From Chondrosia reniformis (Eukaryota; Porifera; Demospongiae; Chondrillida; Chondrillidae), in contig OX359192.1 in assembly GCA_947172415.1 (NCBI GenBank), positions 2,792,501-2,856,500 of the forward strand: DNA of 64,000 nt, read 5' to 3'. The translations under genes were made by a program, and so were the position numbers. Shown piece after piece: positions 1-11,800 of the stretch. The first letter of the stretch is position 1. Each line of letters starts with the position of its first letter. Under the pieces are notes generated by a model. The model was not told the origin of the DNA. It saw only the letters and a list, made by a program, of their open reading frames with translations, and did not search any database.

Positions 1-204
1 AATAAAAGCATTAATTAATATGATATATAAGGCAGCAATGAAAATTAACCAAAGACTCCTTGGTTAAGTGGAGAAGGTATACATCAGTCTAAATAACAAC
101 AGTCAATAATGAGTACAATGTAATTTACATGATATTACAGTTGCAATCTGCCAATTGGCATTCACTGTGATAATCAGACCACAACTATTACAACAAGCCA
201 TCTC

Positions 205-1931
205 ACTGCTACAATCTTAAAGTTTACTACTTCACCACCTGCAGGACTCGTGGTAAACACATAACTGCTATATGATTTATTTCCAACTTGTATACAAGTA
301 AACAAAAAATGGTTTTGTCCCTCTCCCACACACCCACACACCCACACAGCAACACACAAACCCCTTTATCAATCATATTACTTGTATGTTCTCTTTACAA
401 ATAAATCTCTAATCAATTATCATTAATTATATATAAGACACAATTAGCTGGCTAACATAGAATGCTATTTTATAATTCTTTAAAGCTTAAAGCTTGGTTT
501 GTGTGATAGATACATTAGAGTTTTATTACTAGATGTAGTACTATCTCTTCTGCTATCTGTTTGTTATTTCCCATGTAAAAACATTAATTTTCATTTATAC
601 ACATAACTTTGCTTAAATTTGTAGTAAAAATGTTTAAATGACAACATGATGACTCTCTACAGTGTCTCTATAGGACATTTACACCAATAGAACATAGTCC
701 ATATTGAGTATACGTATAACAAAGCACAATAACACGATATACTACATTTAAAAAAGTTGTACAAAATATTCTAAATAGCTTTGTGAGTGAAATTCTTAAA
801 TGGTTTCATTAAATGAATATATAAGTTACTATATATAACTTATTTTACTAATTAGTGTCACTAATGACTTTTCAGGTTGTTGAATGAGCTAATAAACGAT
901 TCTAAGATGCTATAATCCTCCTTGTGGTATATAATCTAAGATGCTATATCCTCTTTGTGGTATATAATCTAAGATGCTATATCCTCTTTGTGGTATATAA
1001 TCTAAGATGCTATATCCTCCTTGTGGGGTAGTGTATCTCAAGCCATATAGTGACCATACTAACCTAAAGTTCACTACTTCACCACCTGTGTGACAAGATA
1101 CAGGATTCCTGGTAAACACATACCCTCCATATAAATATATTTTCAACTTGTAGATAAGTGACACACTCATCCATAGCCATTTATATTCACCATTGTAGAT
1201 AAGTACACAAAACAGTTTGTCACCCTACCACACATCCACACACCCACACATGCGCCTTTCTCAATCATTTTGCTTCCTTATTTCCTTACCACTTCACCAC
1301 TGTACATACATTTCATGCATTATAATTACTTTAAAGGAAAGATATTTTGTAGTGATGTGATAACCAAGCCACAACTGTTTTATCATGAAATTCATTTCAT
1401 ATGGAAAAGGTTTAGAATTACTAATTGATTATCACTAAGGCCACAAGTGGCTGACCAAAAAGGAATAGAATGCAGAACATGCTCTTTTACCATTCTTAGA
1501 GCTTAATTAAACCTTGGCTTTGTGTCATAGATACGTGTACATTATATGTATGTAAATATATGACTTTTATTAATACTGTTTACTAGATATAGCACTTTCT
1601 CTTCTTTTCACTTATTTCCATTGTAAAAACAGTAAACAAACATAATTTAGCTTAAATTTGAATTAGAAATATTGAAATGATAACTCAATGACTCTCTAAA
1701 ATGGTACTACGTATAGTACATTTACACAGACAGAACATAGTTGTATATAAGTTCCTATTGTGTAAATGCATATATCATAGATGATATGATACTTTAAAAT
1801 TTTTCTAATGTTTTGCTGAATAGCTTTTGTATGGATGCATTTATATGCATTGAATATGTAAGTTACTATATATAACTTACTTTACTAATTAGTGTCACTA
1901 ATGACTTTTTGAGGTTGAATGAGCCAATAAC
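205..1931. repeat. Diverged tandem duplication, about 0.85 kb per copy
   Basis: The segment from about 205 to 900 is repeated at about 1060 to 1931. Shared landmarks in the same order are the stretch around TACTTCACCACCTG (about 227 and 1073), a CACACCCACACA tract, a 'TTTGTGT.ATAGATAC' block (about 497 and 1519) and a long closing block around 822-900 and 1861-1931 containing TAGTGTCACTAATGACTTTT. The copies differ by many substitutions and indels. A short 33-bp tandem repeat (about 3.5 units at 905-1022, TCTAAGATGCTATATCC...) sits at the junction. I see no gene in either copy; the short ORFs here look like chance. Confidence 0.7.
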
Positions 1932-2829
1932 GATACTTTATTTAGGGGCTATGTTCTTAAGTTTAGATTTATAAAGAAATTGATGGATTGCTTCCGACAA
2001 ATTTGATGCATATGGCACATTCAACCAGAACATTTCTATATATCTTAGAATTTGTCCGAGCCTTTAAATAAAAGGACCTCAGTAAGACAGAACCGGCACA
2101 AACGTTCAAGAGACCTTCTATAATTGTTGACTTACCTGAAGAAAGAACAGAATTTCAACAATATAAATTGGAAAGTGATCACTCCAGGGATGCACTTGTC
2201 ATTCATACCCTTCTTTCTAATTTTGGTGCCTGATATTGGACAAGGTAGGTTATAAAATACTTTTATAGATTTACATAGGCGCCTAACCTTAGATCTTACT
2301 ATGACATTTCTTTGCAAGGAGGTGGGGGTTACATGGTGTAAGTTTACACAAGAAAATCCTTAAGCACTTTGGATGTATACTTTTGTCTATCATTTGGATT
2401 TAAATTCTTGTTCAAGATTGGCCTTGGTACCTTAACCTTTGTCAGGAGCTGTCAGAGAGTGTTGTCAGATCAGAAGACAGCCCCGAGGCCAATACTGCTG
2501 CAGACATCATTAATTTATGACATGCACATACGTATGTAGTACGTATGTATGACTTTATAAAACATGAAAGAATGACACTTCTGTACATGTGCTTGGGCAC
2601 ACAATCCCTTTACTTCAGCTATCCATGGGTGTGCCCAAACACAGAAGTGATGTGTATGAATAAGTATATAGTAAGCCACTTCTATATGGTTAGCTGTATC
2701 TCTCTTGATATCACTACTTTGCTTTGATACTTTTTCCAGATGGGCTATTCAATATTTGCAAAATTGGCTGTCCCTACTTCTATAACTTCATTTTTAAAAC
2801 GTTTTTATTTAGAGGGTTTGCATTTTGTT
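1932..2829. other. Intergenic, no supported gene
   Basis: No conserved coding signal is visible. A hairpin-like inverted repeat lies at about 2572-2651 (CACTTCTGT...TTGGGCACAC against GTGTGCCCAAACACAGAAGTG). Its left arm plus the following CTTCAGCTATCC also occurs near 20605-20650, so it is part of a dispersed element. Small ORFs at 2132-2317 and 2545-2985 have no recognisable features. Confidence 0.5.
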
Positions 2830-3555
2830 AGTGTCTTCTTCCATAGGCTGTGTCCTTCCAAAATTAAGCTTCATTTTACCAAACTACATACGTATATATA
2901 CAACAATCCTTTGCAACACACGGAAATCAAATTCTCCAGTAGTCATAAAACTAGTGCTCAAACTATAAATACAATAATTCTTTAAACTCTCTATAGTCTC
3001 CTTATAAGTGACTACAGTTTGGCCTTTGCCTGAAACAGTTGTCCAAGCTTCTGACTCAGCATAATATTACCACTAATCTTCAACTTCTTGCCAAAGAAAG
3101 CCTGCACCAAGGGGAAGCTGGATAATACTATACTTGAAAATTTAGAAAAACATACCTTTTGAGCTGTAGTTTGGCCAGAAGCCATAGCAATGAAGTCATC
3201 ATCAGAAATGGTCAAGGTACAACCCGGTTTCTCAGAATTCTTTGGAGTGCCCTGATACACACTGCCAGGAGGAGTCTTTAGATCCACGGCTGAACACATA
3301 ACAATGCAGTGCATAGACTGAATAACCCACTACTGTAAGAAGAAGGTCCTACTACAACATACTCCACTGAGAGATTGTCTTCCCATCCTTTGTGATGTTC
3401 CACAAGTAAAGTGCCCTCACTTTCTTGACTAAATCTGGCATTTGTTCAACCCTTTTCTTCACCTCTTCAAAGAGTACATCAGACTTCACATCACCACCAC
3501 CCTACATGGAGTGGAATTAAAATAAATATTGACATGAAGGGAAAGCCAACTTAGA
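2830..3555 (-). repeat. Duplicate of the HSD17B4 3' end
   Basis: This block matches about 8640-9385. It carries exons equivalent to the last three of HSD17B4 and both introns between them. Homology fades into unrelated sequence near 2830 and 3555. Exonic sequence is almost identical. The intron at 3102-3155 has drifted clearly from its partner at 8919-8973, so this is an old duplication whose coding parts were preserved. Confidence 0.9.
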
Positions 3556-4037
3556 CATTACTGGGCTGCATGCAGGTAAGCTTAAACTTTTCAAGCAGAG
3601 CTTACGACTTGAGATGAGTTTTAGACTCTTTTTAGAAATGTTTATAGGATGCATGGAGGACAATGCATTACAAAGGTTCACACCTAATACCAGACAGTGT
3701 GACATTGTGTATATAATTAAGACTCTACATTTAGCATGGAGAGCCTTCACAAAAGATCAAGATCAAGAAATACCACACAGGCTAATACGATAGTAATGCT
3801 AGCTACTACAGTTTCACATACAATTGTAAAGAAACAGGGTCCTTTAGTGGTCAAATCTCTCAAAACTGTGGCTTGCACAAAATTCGAAGTCGAACTATCC
3901 AGAAAGTATCCAACTAAATGGTACCCAAAGCTCTTCAGGTAATAAAAGCGCAATAAAAAGTAGGTATTTAAGCCCAGAAAAGGTTGCAACCTTCTAATAC
4001 ATGTCCCCATGGACACACGTTTGCTTACCGTCTCCAT
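3012..4037 (-). CDS. Putative free-standing SCP2-like peroxisomal lipid carrier (123 aa)
   Basis: Predicted exons are 4029-4037 (ATG GAG ACG, followed by donor GTAAGC), 3363-3501, 3156-3289 and 3012-3101. The 9-nt first exon joins in frame to the duplicated HSD17B4 exon, giving MET-GGGDVKSD... and ending in AKL, a type 1 peroxisomal targeting signal. The product would be an SCP2 sterol-carrier fold alone, about the size of the mature 13-kDa vertebrate SCP2, binding lipids or acyl-CoA in the peroxisome. The three shared exons differ from those of the full gene only by apparently silent substitutions and one extra Gly codon, while the introns have diverged. This suggests purifying selection rather than a dead fragment. 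The start exon is inferred only from the ATG, the splice signal and the phase; transcription is unproven. The alternative is a fragment that is not expressed. Confidence 0.6.
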
Positions 4038-4118
4038 TTTTCTTTAAATCCCGAATTGCGATATTGATAGCTTATCATGTGATGAATTTCGGAATTCGGC
4101 CAATGCTACTATAGAAAC

Positions 4119-4447
4119 GTACTGGAGTAAGGGACCAAAGGTCTCATCTTGGCTGGGGGACCGAGGTCCTACTAAAAATGGCAGCCAGTGATCGCCTCAC
4201 AGTCCTCAAAGAACCACACCACCTTAGGGCTCATCAATGTGGTATACTTCTGATGATGACTGTCTTCAACTTATATTAATATATATATACATACAGTAAT
4301 ATCTGTATATAAAAAGTGAAGATGGAGGCTACAAGTGAGGCTGAGCACTCATAGTAAAAAAATGGATGACTGGGAGGCGATCACTGCATGCCATTTATAT
4401 AATAAGACTTCAGTCCCCCAGCCAAGATGAGACCTTGGTCCCTTGGT
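4119..4447. mobile_element. Fold-back/MITE-like element with about 80-bp arms
   Basis: The left arm (about 4128-4212) reads AAGGGACC.AAGGTCTCATC, TTGGCTGGGGGAC, then TGGCAGCCAGTGATCGCCTC and CAGTC.TC. The right arm (about 4365-4447) is its inverse complement with a few mismatches. No transposase is present. The centre contains a shortened relative of the hammerhead-like unit found intact at 10816-10920: TGATGAGCCCTA is kept, but the GAAAC segment and cleavage-site part are deleted. The element lies about 80 bp upstream of the SCP2 mini-gene start and may have supplied part of its promoter (inference). Confidence 0.7.
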
Positions 4448-5638
4448 TGGTTTGGCATAATATATTCCTGTGAATCTTCATATTTACATTGAATATAATT
4501 ATTAGAAAAATGATTGTCCAAATCCGTAAGCCAAAAAGCTGAACACCTGTCCAAAGTTGTTATGATTGATCCCATGAAGTCCATCCCTAACAACAGACAT
4601 TCAGACACTGACAAATGTTCTTAATGCATGTCAGCACCAAATTGCATCATAAACAGCATCTTTGGGAGTACCATCCATGTAGTGTGAAAAGTTAAAGAGG
4701 TTTACTTATAAGGTTTTGAAGGCAAAAGAAGCAATGTAATGAAAATGATGGATTTTTGTATCAATGCTCATATTTAGTATTATTTATTATGTAAGCATAT
4801 CCTTTCTTGTTCCTGAACTTTTTGTGCCATCCCTACATATCTTTACTATTTGTGTAGAAATGTTTTAATATTTCTAGTTTAAATAATGATATTAGAGGAG
4901 GGATGGCTATGCTGCAACTGTGACTAGTATATTAAAATTTAAACATATTCATCAGGTACAATGTGTCCACCTCCGAATACACATTACTACTATTATATGT
5001 AATGTGTTCTACATGCATGTGTCTTTTAATTACTAATAAAATTCATTTTACCCCAAACATAAAATTTGTCTCCATGCTAAATGTAGCTATAGAGTCTTAA
5101 TTTTATACACAATTTTGGCATAAAAGTTGAATAAGGTATGATGTAATGTAGGTCAGACAAGAGCCTTCACAAAAGATCAAGATCAAGAAATTGACAAAGA
5201 TTCCTGATGAAGGGGGAAATTCCCAGAAACAGCTTTGTACATCCAAAACTCTCTCCAGGTTTAGTTCCCTATGTTTTACAGTGTAGGCATATCATGTAGG
5301 AAAATGGTGTTTTCATGTACGTATATATATACGTACCTACGTACATATATACTTGTAAATTAAGGTATTAGCTATATAGCATACATAGCCTTTATTTAAA
5401 GCCTTGTTTACATTTTCATGATATTATATTATATATACATGCATTTTAATTTTCATTACATTCTAAAACAATCCCAAAATATATTAAACAACACATGTTT
5501 ATGAATGTCTAATTGTACAAAAACATTTAATATTTCTTTTGATCGTAATTTAAACAGGTCAGTGTTATTATACATGTATTATTATATACAGCAACAAAAC
5601 GTTGAGGGCCTAGCTTATATATAAAGCAATCAATAAAG
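4448..5638. other. Intergenic repeats, no gene seen
   Basis: No coding signal is supported. At 5162-5191 there is a copy of the segment at 3743-3772 (GCCTTCACAAAAGATCAAGA...). Ends of the TAGGGATGG small-transposon family occur near 4828 and 4898. A hammerhead-like motif lies at 5204-5239 (separate entry). The 3' untranslated region of the orphan membrane protein gene probably occupies the last few hundred bases. Confidence 0.45.
5204..5239 (+). ncRNA. Hammerhead-ribozyme-like motif, probably degenerate
   Basis: CTGATGA at 5204-5210 is followed by a G-rich/UUCCC hairpin (GGGGG, AAA, TTCCC), then GAAAC at 5226-5230 and GTA at 5237-5239. This is the element order of a type I hammerhead with a very short stem III (C-G and A-U pairs). 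Extra A residues flank stem II and stem I is poorly formed, so activity is doubtful. A related sequence occurs at 19525-19567. Confidence 0.3.
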
Positions 5639-7246
5639 TTATACAATCAAATGTGCAAGGCTGTGGTTAGTATCCCCTTCTTCACTTTCCTTGAATATTT
5701 CTGCAATTTTCTTTTTCCCCAAATATCCAAGCAATGCAATGCAAGCTGATGATATTAGATATTGAACCAATTTAGTACTGTCCAGCAGAGGAGAGAGGTC
5801 TTTATAATGATTCAGTAAGGAAGTGAGGCAGCTGGCTAGACCTAAATACATTATTAGCACAGCAACCCAGAACAGAATTTTGATATGATTCTTGCAATGG
5901 CAGCATTTCTTTGGGTGTCGAATCATTAGGAAAAGTTCATGGAGAACAATAGCAGAAACTACAATGACTAGTAGTATACCCATAGTTTTAATGAAAGTTT
6001 TAAGAGGATTAGCAAAGAAATGTACTGCAATGAACACGATTAGGAGGGGAAATGTCTGAATACCATAAATTGGGCCTGCCCAACCAACAGCTGATAGATG
6101 ACGAAAGATCAAATCTCTACAGTTTGCTACTTTATGAGTCCTTCCATGTTCATAACTAAATCTGCTCTGCCTTGATGAATTATTAGTATTGATAGTACTG
6201 TAAATAAGTGGATATTCACATATTAAGAAGATGATCCCTATTACTAGTACAAACATTAGTTGGAGTATAGACTCAGGGAGGAAGTACTCTGGATAGTATT
6301 CTTCATGTTTACTTAGAAGATGAATAGTATATACAGTTCTACCAATATGCACTCCCATATAGGCTGTGATTATCCATCCAACAATCTTGAATTGAGTATA
6401 TATATTTGATTTATACTTTGTCCTTGAAACAGTTATCTTTCTTCCCCACTTAATAAATGCTTTCATTGTCAGAATAGTACTAGCAATCATTATGCCAAGA
6501 ATTAATGCTTGAGTTTTTATAATAGCCTGCCATCTAGAATTTGATTGTGACACAGTAGTTAGTTGATATGGACGTCCTTCATACCATGTAGGCTGGTAAG
6601 GAATAAGTGGCCTTTCACAATCTGATTTCTAATATAAGGAAAAGTATTAACCATGCAAATGAATTAAAGTGTGATTTCAAATATATATAGACATTTGATC
6701 AATTTTAACAGCAGGTCATTATGTATTAAAATAGATCAAGAGAGAGCCAATTTTAAGACTCACATTGTCAGTAAGGGCTATCAATGTTTTATGATACTGT
6801 GATGGAATGCTAGCACACACACTTTGTGGTAGATATTTTAAGTAATTTTTCTCTACCAGGATATTATATGTATATAGATCTATTGGAGATATCAACAAGT
6901 AGTAGAACTTTTTGAACCAAACATAGATGTAGCATCCTTCACTGTTCCACCGACAGCAGGCTATATCCGTTGAGGGTACATCACTGTATTTGGTTCCATT
7001 AGTCACTTTAAAGTGGAAAATATTGATTGCTCTTTTAAAAATGTCATTCTGGTCAACAGGCCTTCCAAAGTAATCATATAAATAGTCAGTTGTGTTTCTG
7101 ACAAGTGTCATTACACTTTCTTCATAACTACACTTTTGTTTACTGCTCTCTTCAGTTCCTCTTGTCACACCTGACCAAGCCAATAGAAAAAGTAGAAAAG
7201 TAATTCTTGGAAAATGGAAACCAATCCCATTTGAAGTAGCTAGCAT
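5639..7246 (-). CDS. Orphan multi-pass membrane protein with secreted N-terminal domain (490 aa)
   Basis: Two exons, 6764-7246 and 5639-6628, join in phase 0 (donor GTGAGT, acceptor TATTAG). Residues 1-30 look like a signal peptide (hydrophobic ITFLLFLLAWSGV). Residues about 31-185 form an extracellular domain with N-glycosylation sequons (NTT, NGT) and several Cys, including a CC pair and CYIYV. From about residue 195 there are roughly seven hydrophobic segments: ALILGIMIASTIL, VGWIITAYMGVHI, LMFVLVIGIIFLI, FPLLIVFIAVHFFA, ILLVIVVSAIVL, ILFWVAVLIMYLGL and YLISSACIALLGYLG. The short tail is acidic. I do not recognise the family. The layout resembles an orphan receptor, but I see no diagnostic GPCR motif. 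A decayed relative lies immediately upstream at 7540-7725, so the gene has been duplicated. Confidence 0.75.
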
Positions 7247-7539
7247 TTTACTTGCTTTGACCTCTGGACATTCTGTGCAATAGCAGTTTTATACTGTTTA
7301 TATTTTTAAGCCTCAATTATCTGAAAACGGAATATCCTACAGTTATAACAGTGAATGTTAAACTTGTTGGCACTTTTAGTTTTGTTGTCAATTTAGAGAA
7401 AATATAGTTAGCTTAACACAGTAAACATTCACATTATAAATTATTTCTATTTCAACCAAACCTGCACCCTTTTGAATTCACGACCAATTACCAATCAATA
7501 GTTGATGTTCTGTACCTATATCTTTAATTTACTGTTTGA

Positions 7540-7725
7540 TCTTATAGTCAGAGTGCTGTAGATAAATGGATAGTCACATAGGAGTATGACCAATGTTATA
7601 GTGTAAACAGCAGATCAAGGGTTGAATCAGGGGGAAAGTGTTCTTGATTACAGATGGTATTGTATAATACATGTGTACTTAAAAGGTGAACTGTCACTAT
7701 GTGCAGGAGGCCTATAGGACCCGCA
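7540..7725 (-). pseudogene. Decayed fragment related to the orphan membrane protein
   Basis: The plus strand here (around ...GTGCTGTAGATAAATGGATA...) aligns with the coding exon of the neighbouring gene at about 6185-6365, covering the region of its second and third membrane segments. Matching landmarks are TAAATGGATAGTCACATA, the TTGAATCAGGGGGAAAG block and TGTGTACTTAAAAGGTGAAC. Frame is not kept and flanking exons are missing. It is the relic of a tandem copy. Confidence 0.6.
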
Positions 7726-8639
7726 TGGTGTCATTCTACGTAAGTCACCTCAGTTGCATTTTACAATGGTACAAGGTTTGTCGCTGCCTAATCCAAAAAG
7801 TGGGATTACGTACCAGAAATCTGGGATCCCTATCAGGTATATGACTGTATTTATCAATTCCCTTTCAGCTTCCTACAATCCAAACATTTTCTCCTCCAAT
7901 CACATTTCTGATGGGAACATTAATTAGCAAGCACTGCCAAGTGATCTGCCATGCAAATGTTCAAAGTATATGGATATAGCTAAATTATCTATATAAGAAA
8001 GTTATCAGTTGTGATAGAGTCATACAAGACCCAACAACACAGATCTACCACATGCAGTTACCTATCAGGAATAGATTGAAACAACCTTTAGTTCAGCATA
8101 TTTAACAAGTACAACTGCTGTTAAGTGTGTACTAATTTGGATGTATGTAAATCCAGCAACTGACAACTTCTTTCCTATCTGTTGGATGATAGCTATAGAT
8201 CATATATGACGGTTACATAAAAATAATCTATGATTTGATCAACTGACACAAATTTATTTATGGAAGTTACAAGGTACTTATTTAAACAATTGTTATATAG
8301 AAGTAGCTAGCTAGGGATGGCAGTGCTGCAACTGTGACTGCATGGCCATGGCATATTACAAAATAAATGCATGCTGCAATGTGTAGGGTTATGTCATGAT
8401 CATTTATGCCATTTCTGTATGGTTAGCCTTATTACGTGATCACTGCATTGTTTCATTACTTTTATATACGTACGTATACGTATACCAAATGTACATGTAC
8501 CTATCACTGTGGCATGACTGTCATCCTTAGTTCATTCTAAAAATATTTTTGGAATTTAGCTTCATATACATGTCTACTCAATTTGTTTTAGGACACCTGT
8601 AAAGTTGCTTCTTCTTTATATACATTACTTTTGCATTCA
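7726..8639. other. Intergenic, no gene seen
   Basis: No coding region is supported. One end of the TAGGGATGG small-transposon family lies near 8311 (followed by CAGTGCTGCAACTGTGACT, also present near 4903). TACGTACG-type simple repeats occur around 8467-8490. The 3' UTR of HSD17B4 probably ends somewhere in the last part. Confidence 0.4.
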
Positions 8640-8828
8640 GTATCTTCTCATTATCACAATGTCCCTCCAATATGAAATTTCACTTTTGCTAAACTATACG
8701 GAAACCTTTTGTAACACATAGTTAAATTCTTGCTAGTCATTAGAATATTTTATACTGCAGTATTACATATATACTCAAACTATAAATACAATAACTCTTT
8801 AAACTCTCTATAGTCTCCTTATAAGTGA

Positions 8829-11800
8829 CTACAGTTTGGCCTTTGCCTGAAACAGTTGTCCCAGCTTCTGACTCAGCATAATATTACCACTAATCTTCAA
8901 CTTCTTGCCAAAGAAAGCCTGCACCAAGGGGAAGCTGGATGTACTTGAACATTCATGAATATTAAGCATATACCTTTTGAGCCGTAGTTTGGCCAGAAGC
9001 CATAGCAATGAAGTCATCATCAGAAATGGTCAAGGTACAACCCGGTTTCTCAGAATTCTTTGGAGTGCCCTGATACACACTGCCAGGAGGAGTCTTTAGA
9101 TCCACGGCTGAACACATAACAATGCAGTGCATAGACTGAATAACCCACTAGTGTAAGAAGAAGGTCCTACTACAACATACTCCACTGAGAGATTGTCTTC
9201 CCATCCTTTGTGATGTTCCACAAGTAAAGTGCCCTCACTTTCTTAACTAAATCTGGCATTTGTTCAACCCTTTTCTTCACCTCTTCAAAGAGTACATCAG
9301 ACTTCACATCACCACCCTACGTACATGGAGTGGAATTAAAATAATAAATAATACTACATGAAATGAAGGGAAAGCCAAGTGAGGCTCATATACAAGCTTT
9401 TAAAAAGAAGAAGAGACTTCTACTCATGAGTAAAATGGAAACAAATATTTGTACTATTTTCATGTATCCCACATAAATTTAATAAGCTACAGCATTTCAA
9501 CAGTACATTCATTGTCTTATCATTTTGCTAAATGTCAAACATTGCAACCCTGAGGGTTTTCATCAGCAACATCTTTAGACCTTTAACGTTTGAATACTAT
9601 TAGTGTTTCTGAGCATATGGTTTCTGAGATTGATTTGACACACAATTTAATGGGCTTCTGCAATCATGGCTGATGTCTGTGACTGCATGAATTAAAGACA
9701 GGCAGGAGGAAAAGCTGTTAAATGTTTCAGCTGAAAATTGGGAGGATGGGAGGTTTCAGTTGAATCTAACAAATCCCTTGAGCCCTTGAGTACAGGAAAA
9801 AAAATTAGATAATGTACACATTACCTTTTTTTCTGGATGCTTCTGTGGTTCTCTGGGAATACCTGAAGTAGTGACCACATCCGTTAGGTCCACATAACCT
9901 CCTGTTAAAGAAATGTCTCCACTCTCCACTACCTAAACAGGCAAAGAGAATATGGTTTCACCTACACAATAACACAACCACCAGGAATCAATCATCCCAA
10001 ATCATTACTTCATACAAAAGAAGACTGAAGGCTGGTATATTTTATAACAGATATGTGAACACCTTGACTATAATGACCGACAGTCTGTGTATACCTCCAT
10101 AGATTATATAATGATAACAGTAACTGTAGATGTAGCTACAATTACATATTGATCAACTGAAAAGAGACCCTAGCGTTTTTTCTTTTACTTACATACCTGA
10201 CACTCAAAGTGAATTCTGTTTCCTTCCCTCCACATTGACGTTTGAATGGTTTGGCCTGGGAATACTGGACGTGCAAAACGGGCCTTCACTGCTTTAAACT
10301 TTGAAGGATCGTTTCCTGCAAACTGTTTCAGTATGTTACGACCAGCAACTCCAAAGACACAAAGACCATGTAAAATTGGATCAGAAAAACCTACCACACA
10401 ATGCAATAAAATGGATAAGGTACCTAGTGTAATTCTTTAAGATTTTATTTCTAACCTCCAACTGCTGCAAAGTCTGGGTCAATGTGAAGAGGATTGTAGT
10501 CCCCACTGAGTCTATACAAAGCAGCCTATGAAATAGTTCATATACCAGTTTTTACATCCAGTCCATTGGTGATAATAAAACCACAACTATTTCCTTATCT
10601 TTTATGATAGTGAAAGAATGGATTAAATGAGTCCCATCAGTAGCCAATACCATCTTATTTATGGTATTATGGAGTCAATGGCACTTAACCCATGCCAAGG
10701 CTATGATGTGATAGAAATAATCATGGAGCTATTACACCTGACAAACCAAGCTACAGACCAAAGTCTAGTCTTGGTTGGAGGCTGAAATCCATTGAATGGC
10801 AACCAGTGGTCGCCTGCCAGTCATCCAAGATGATAAAAGAACCACAGACAGCTGTTTCGCTCACTCTAGGGCTCATCAGTGTGTGGTATATTTCTGATGT
10901 GCTGAGTTTGGATGACTGCCTTCAACTGATTAATAAGTATTGTGTATAATAGGATTTCTTTTATGAAAATTCACAATGGGGTGGAGGTTCAAAAGAGTGA
11001 AGGGGCTGCCTACTTCATGTGTGCTTGCTATTAAAAGTTAACCATTAGTCTTTCAGACTTTTCCAGAAGGGGGGTAAATCCACCCTAAAAGAAACTGTGT
11101 ATATATACATACATACTTGAGACTCATCAGTTTTTGTCTTCATCACAACATCAGGACTGCGATTTGGCTTCTGACCTAGTGGCTACATAAGTAAGTATAA
11201 TTCCAAACCACTTCATATCACTTAACCAAAAAAGATCTCAATGAACATAACAATTTGGGATATGCACCCTTAACATGCACATTTATGCATACTTTAAGGT
11301 GTGGTGAGGATTTCTTCCCTCCAAAGCGTCCGGCTCCTACTATGAAGACGACATACTGGTTCAAGCAAACAGGCTCTCCTTTGTCATCATTCACAGTCAC
11401 TATGTACAGAGGTGTAGAAAACTATAACCCAGGCAGTACTTCATAATACCACAAGAGACCATCATTTGCTTCAGAATAAGCAAAAACTATGCTTCAAACA
11501 TCACATATGAACAGAGAGTGTACGCACTTACCATTCAGAATCACCACAGCACCCGACCCTTTGTCCACTATATCAGCCACTTCCGCATGACATATAAGTT
11601 TGGCATCTGTTGGTATTGGCTTATAGATTTCCAAATACTGTTCACCATGAAGCATCTGAGAGGGTAGAAATTCACTTTTGAGTAACTTATCTGGTCACCA
11701 GACTATACCAGACTTAATGGCAACACCATATGACAAAAGTGCATGTAAAGCGAACTCACATTAGCTGGATGTAGTTCACCAAGGTCACTGCTCATCACAA

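Noticed and set aside
2132..2985. Small ORFs of 60-81 codons near 2132-2985
   Set aside because: No conserved features, no splice-consistent neighbours and AT-rich composition typical of intergenic DNA.
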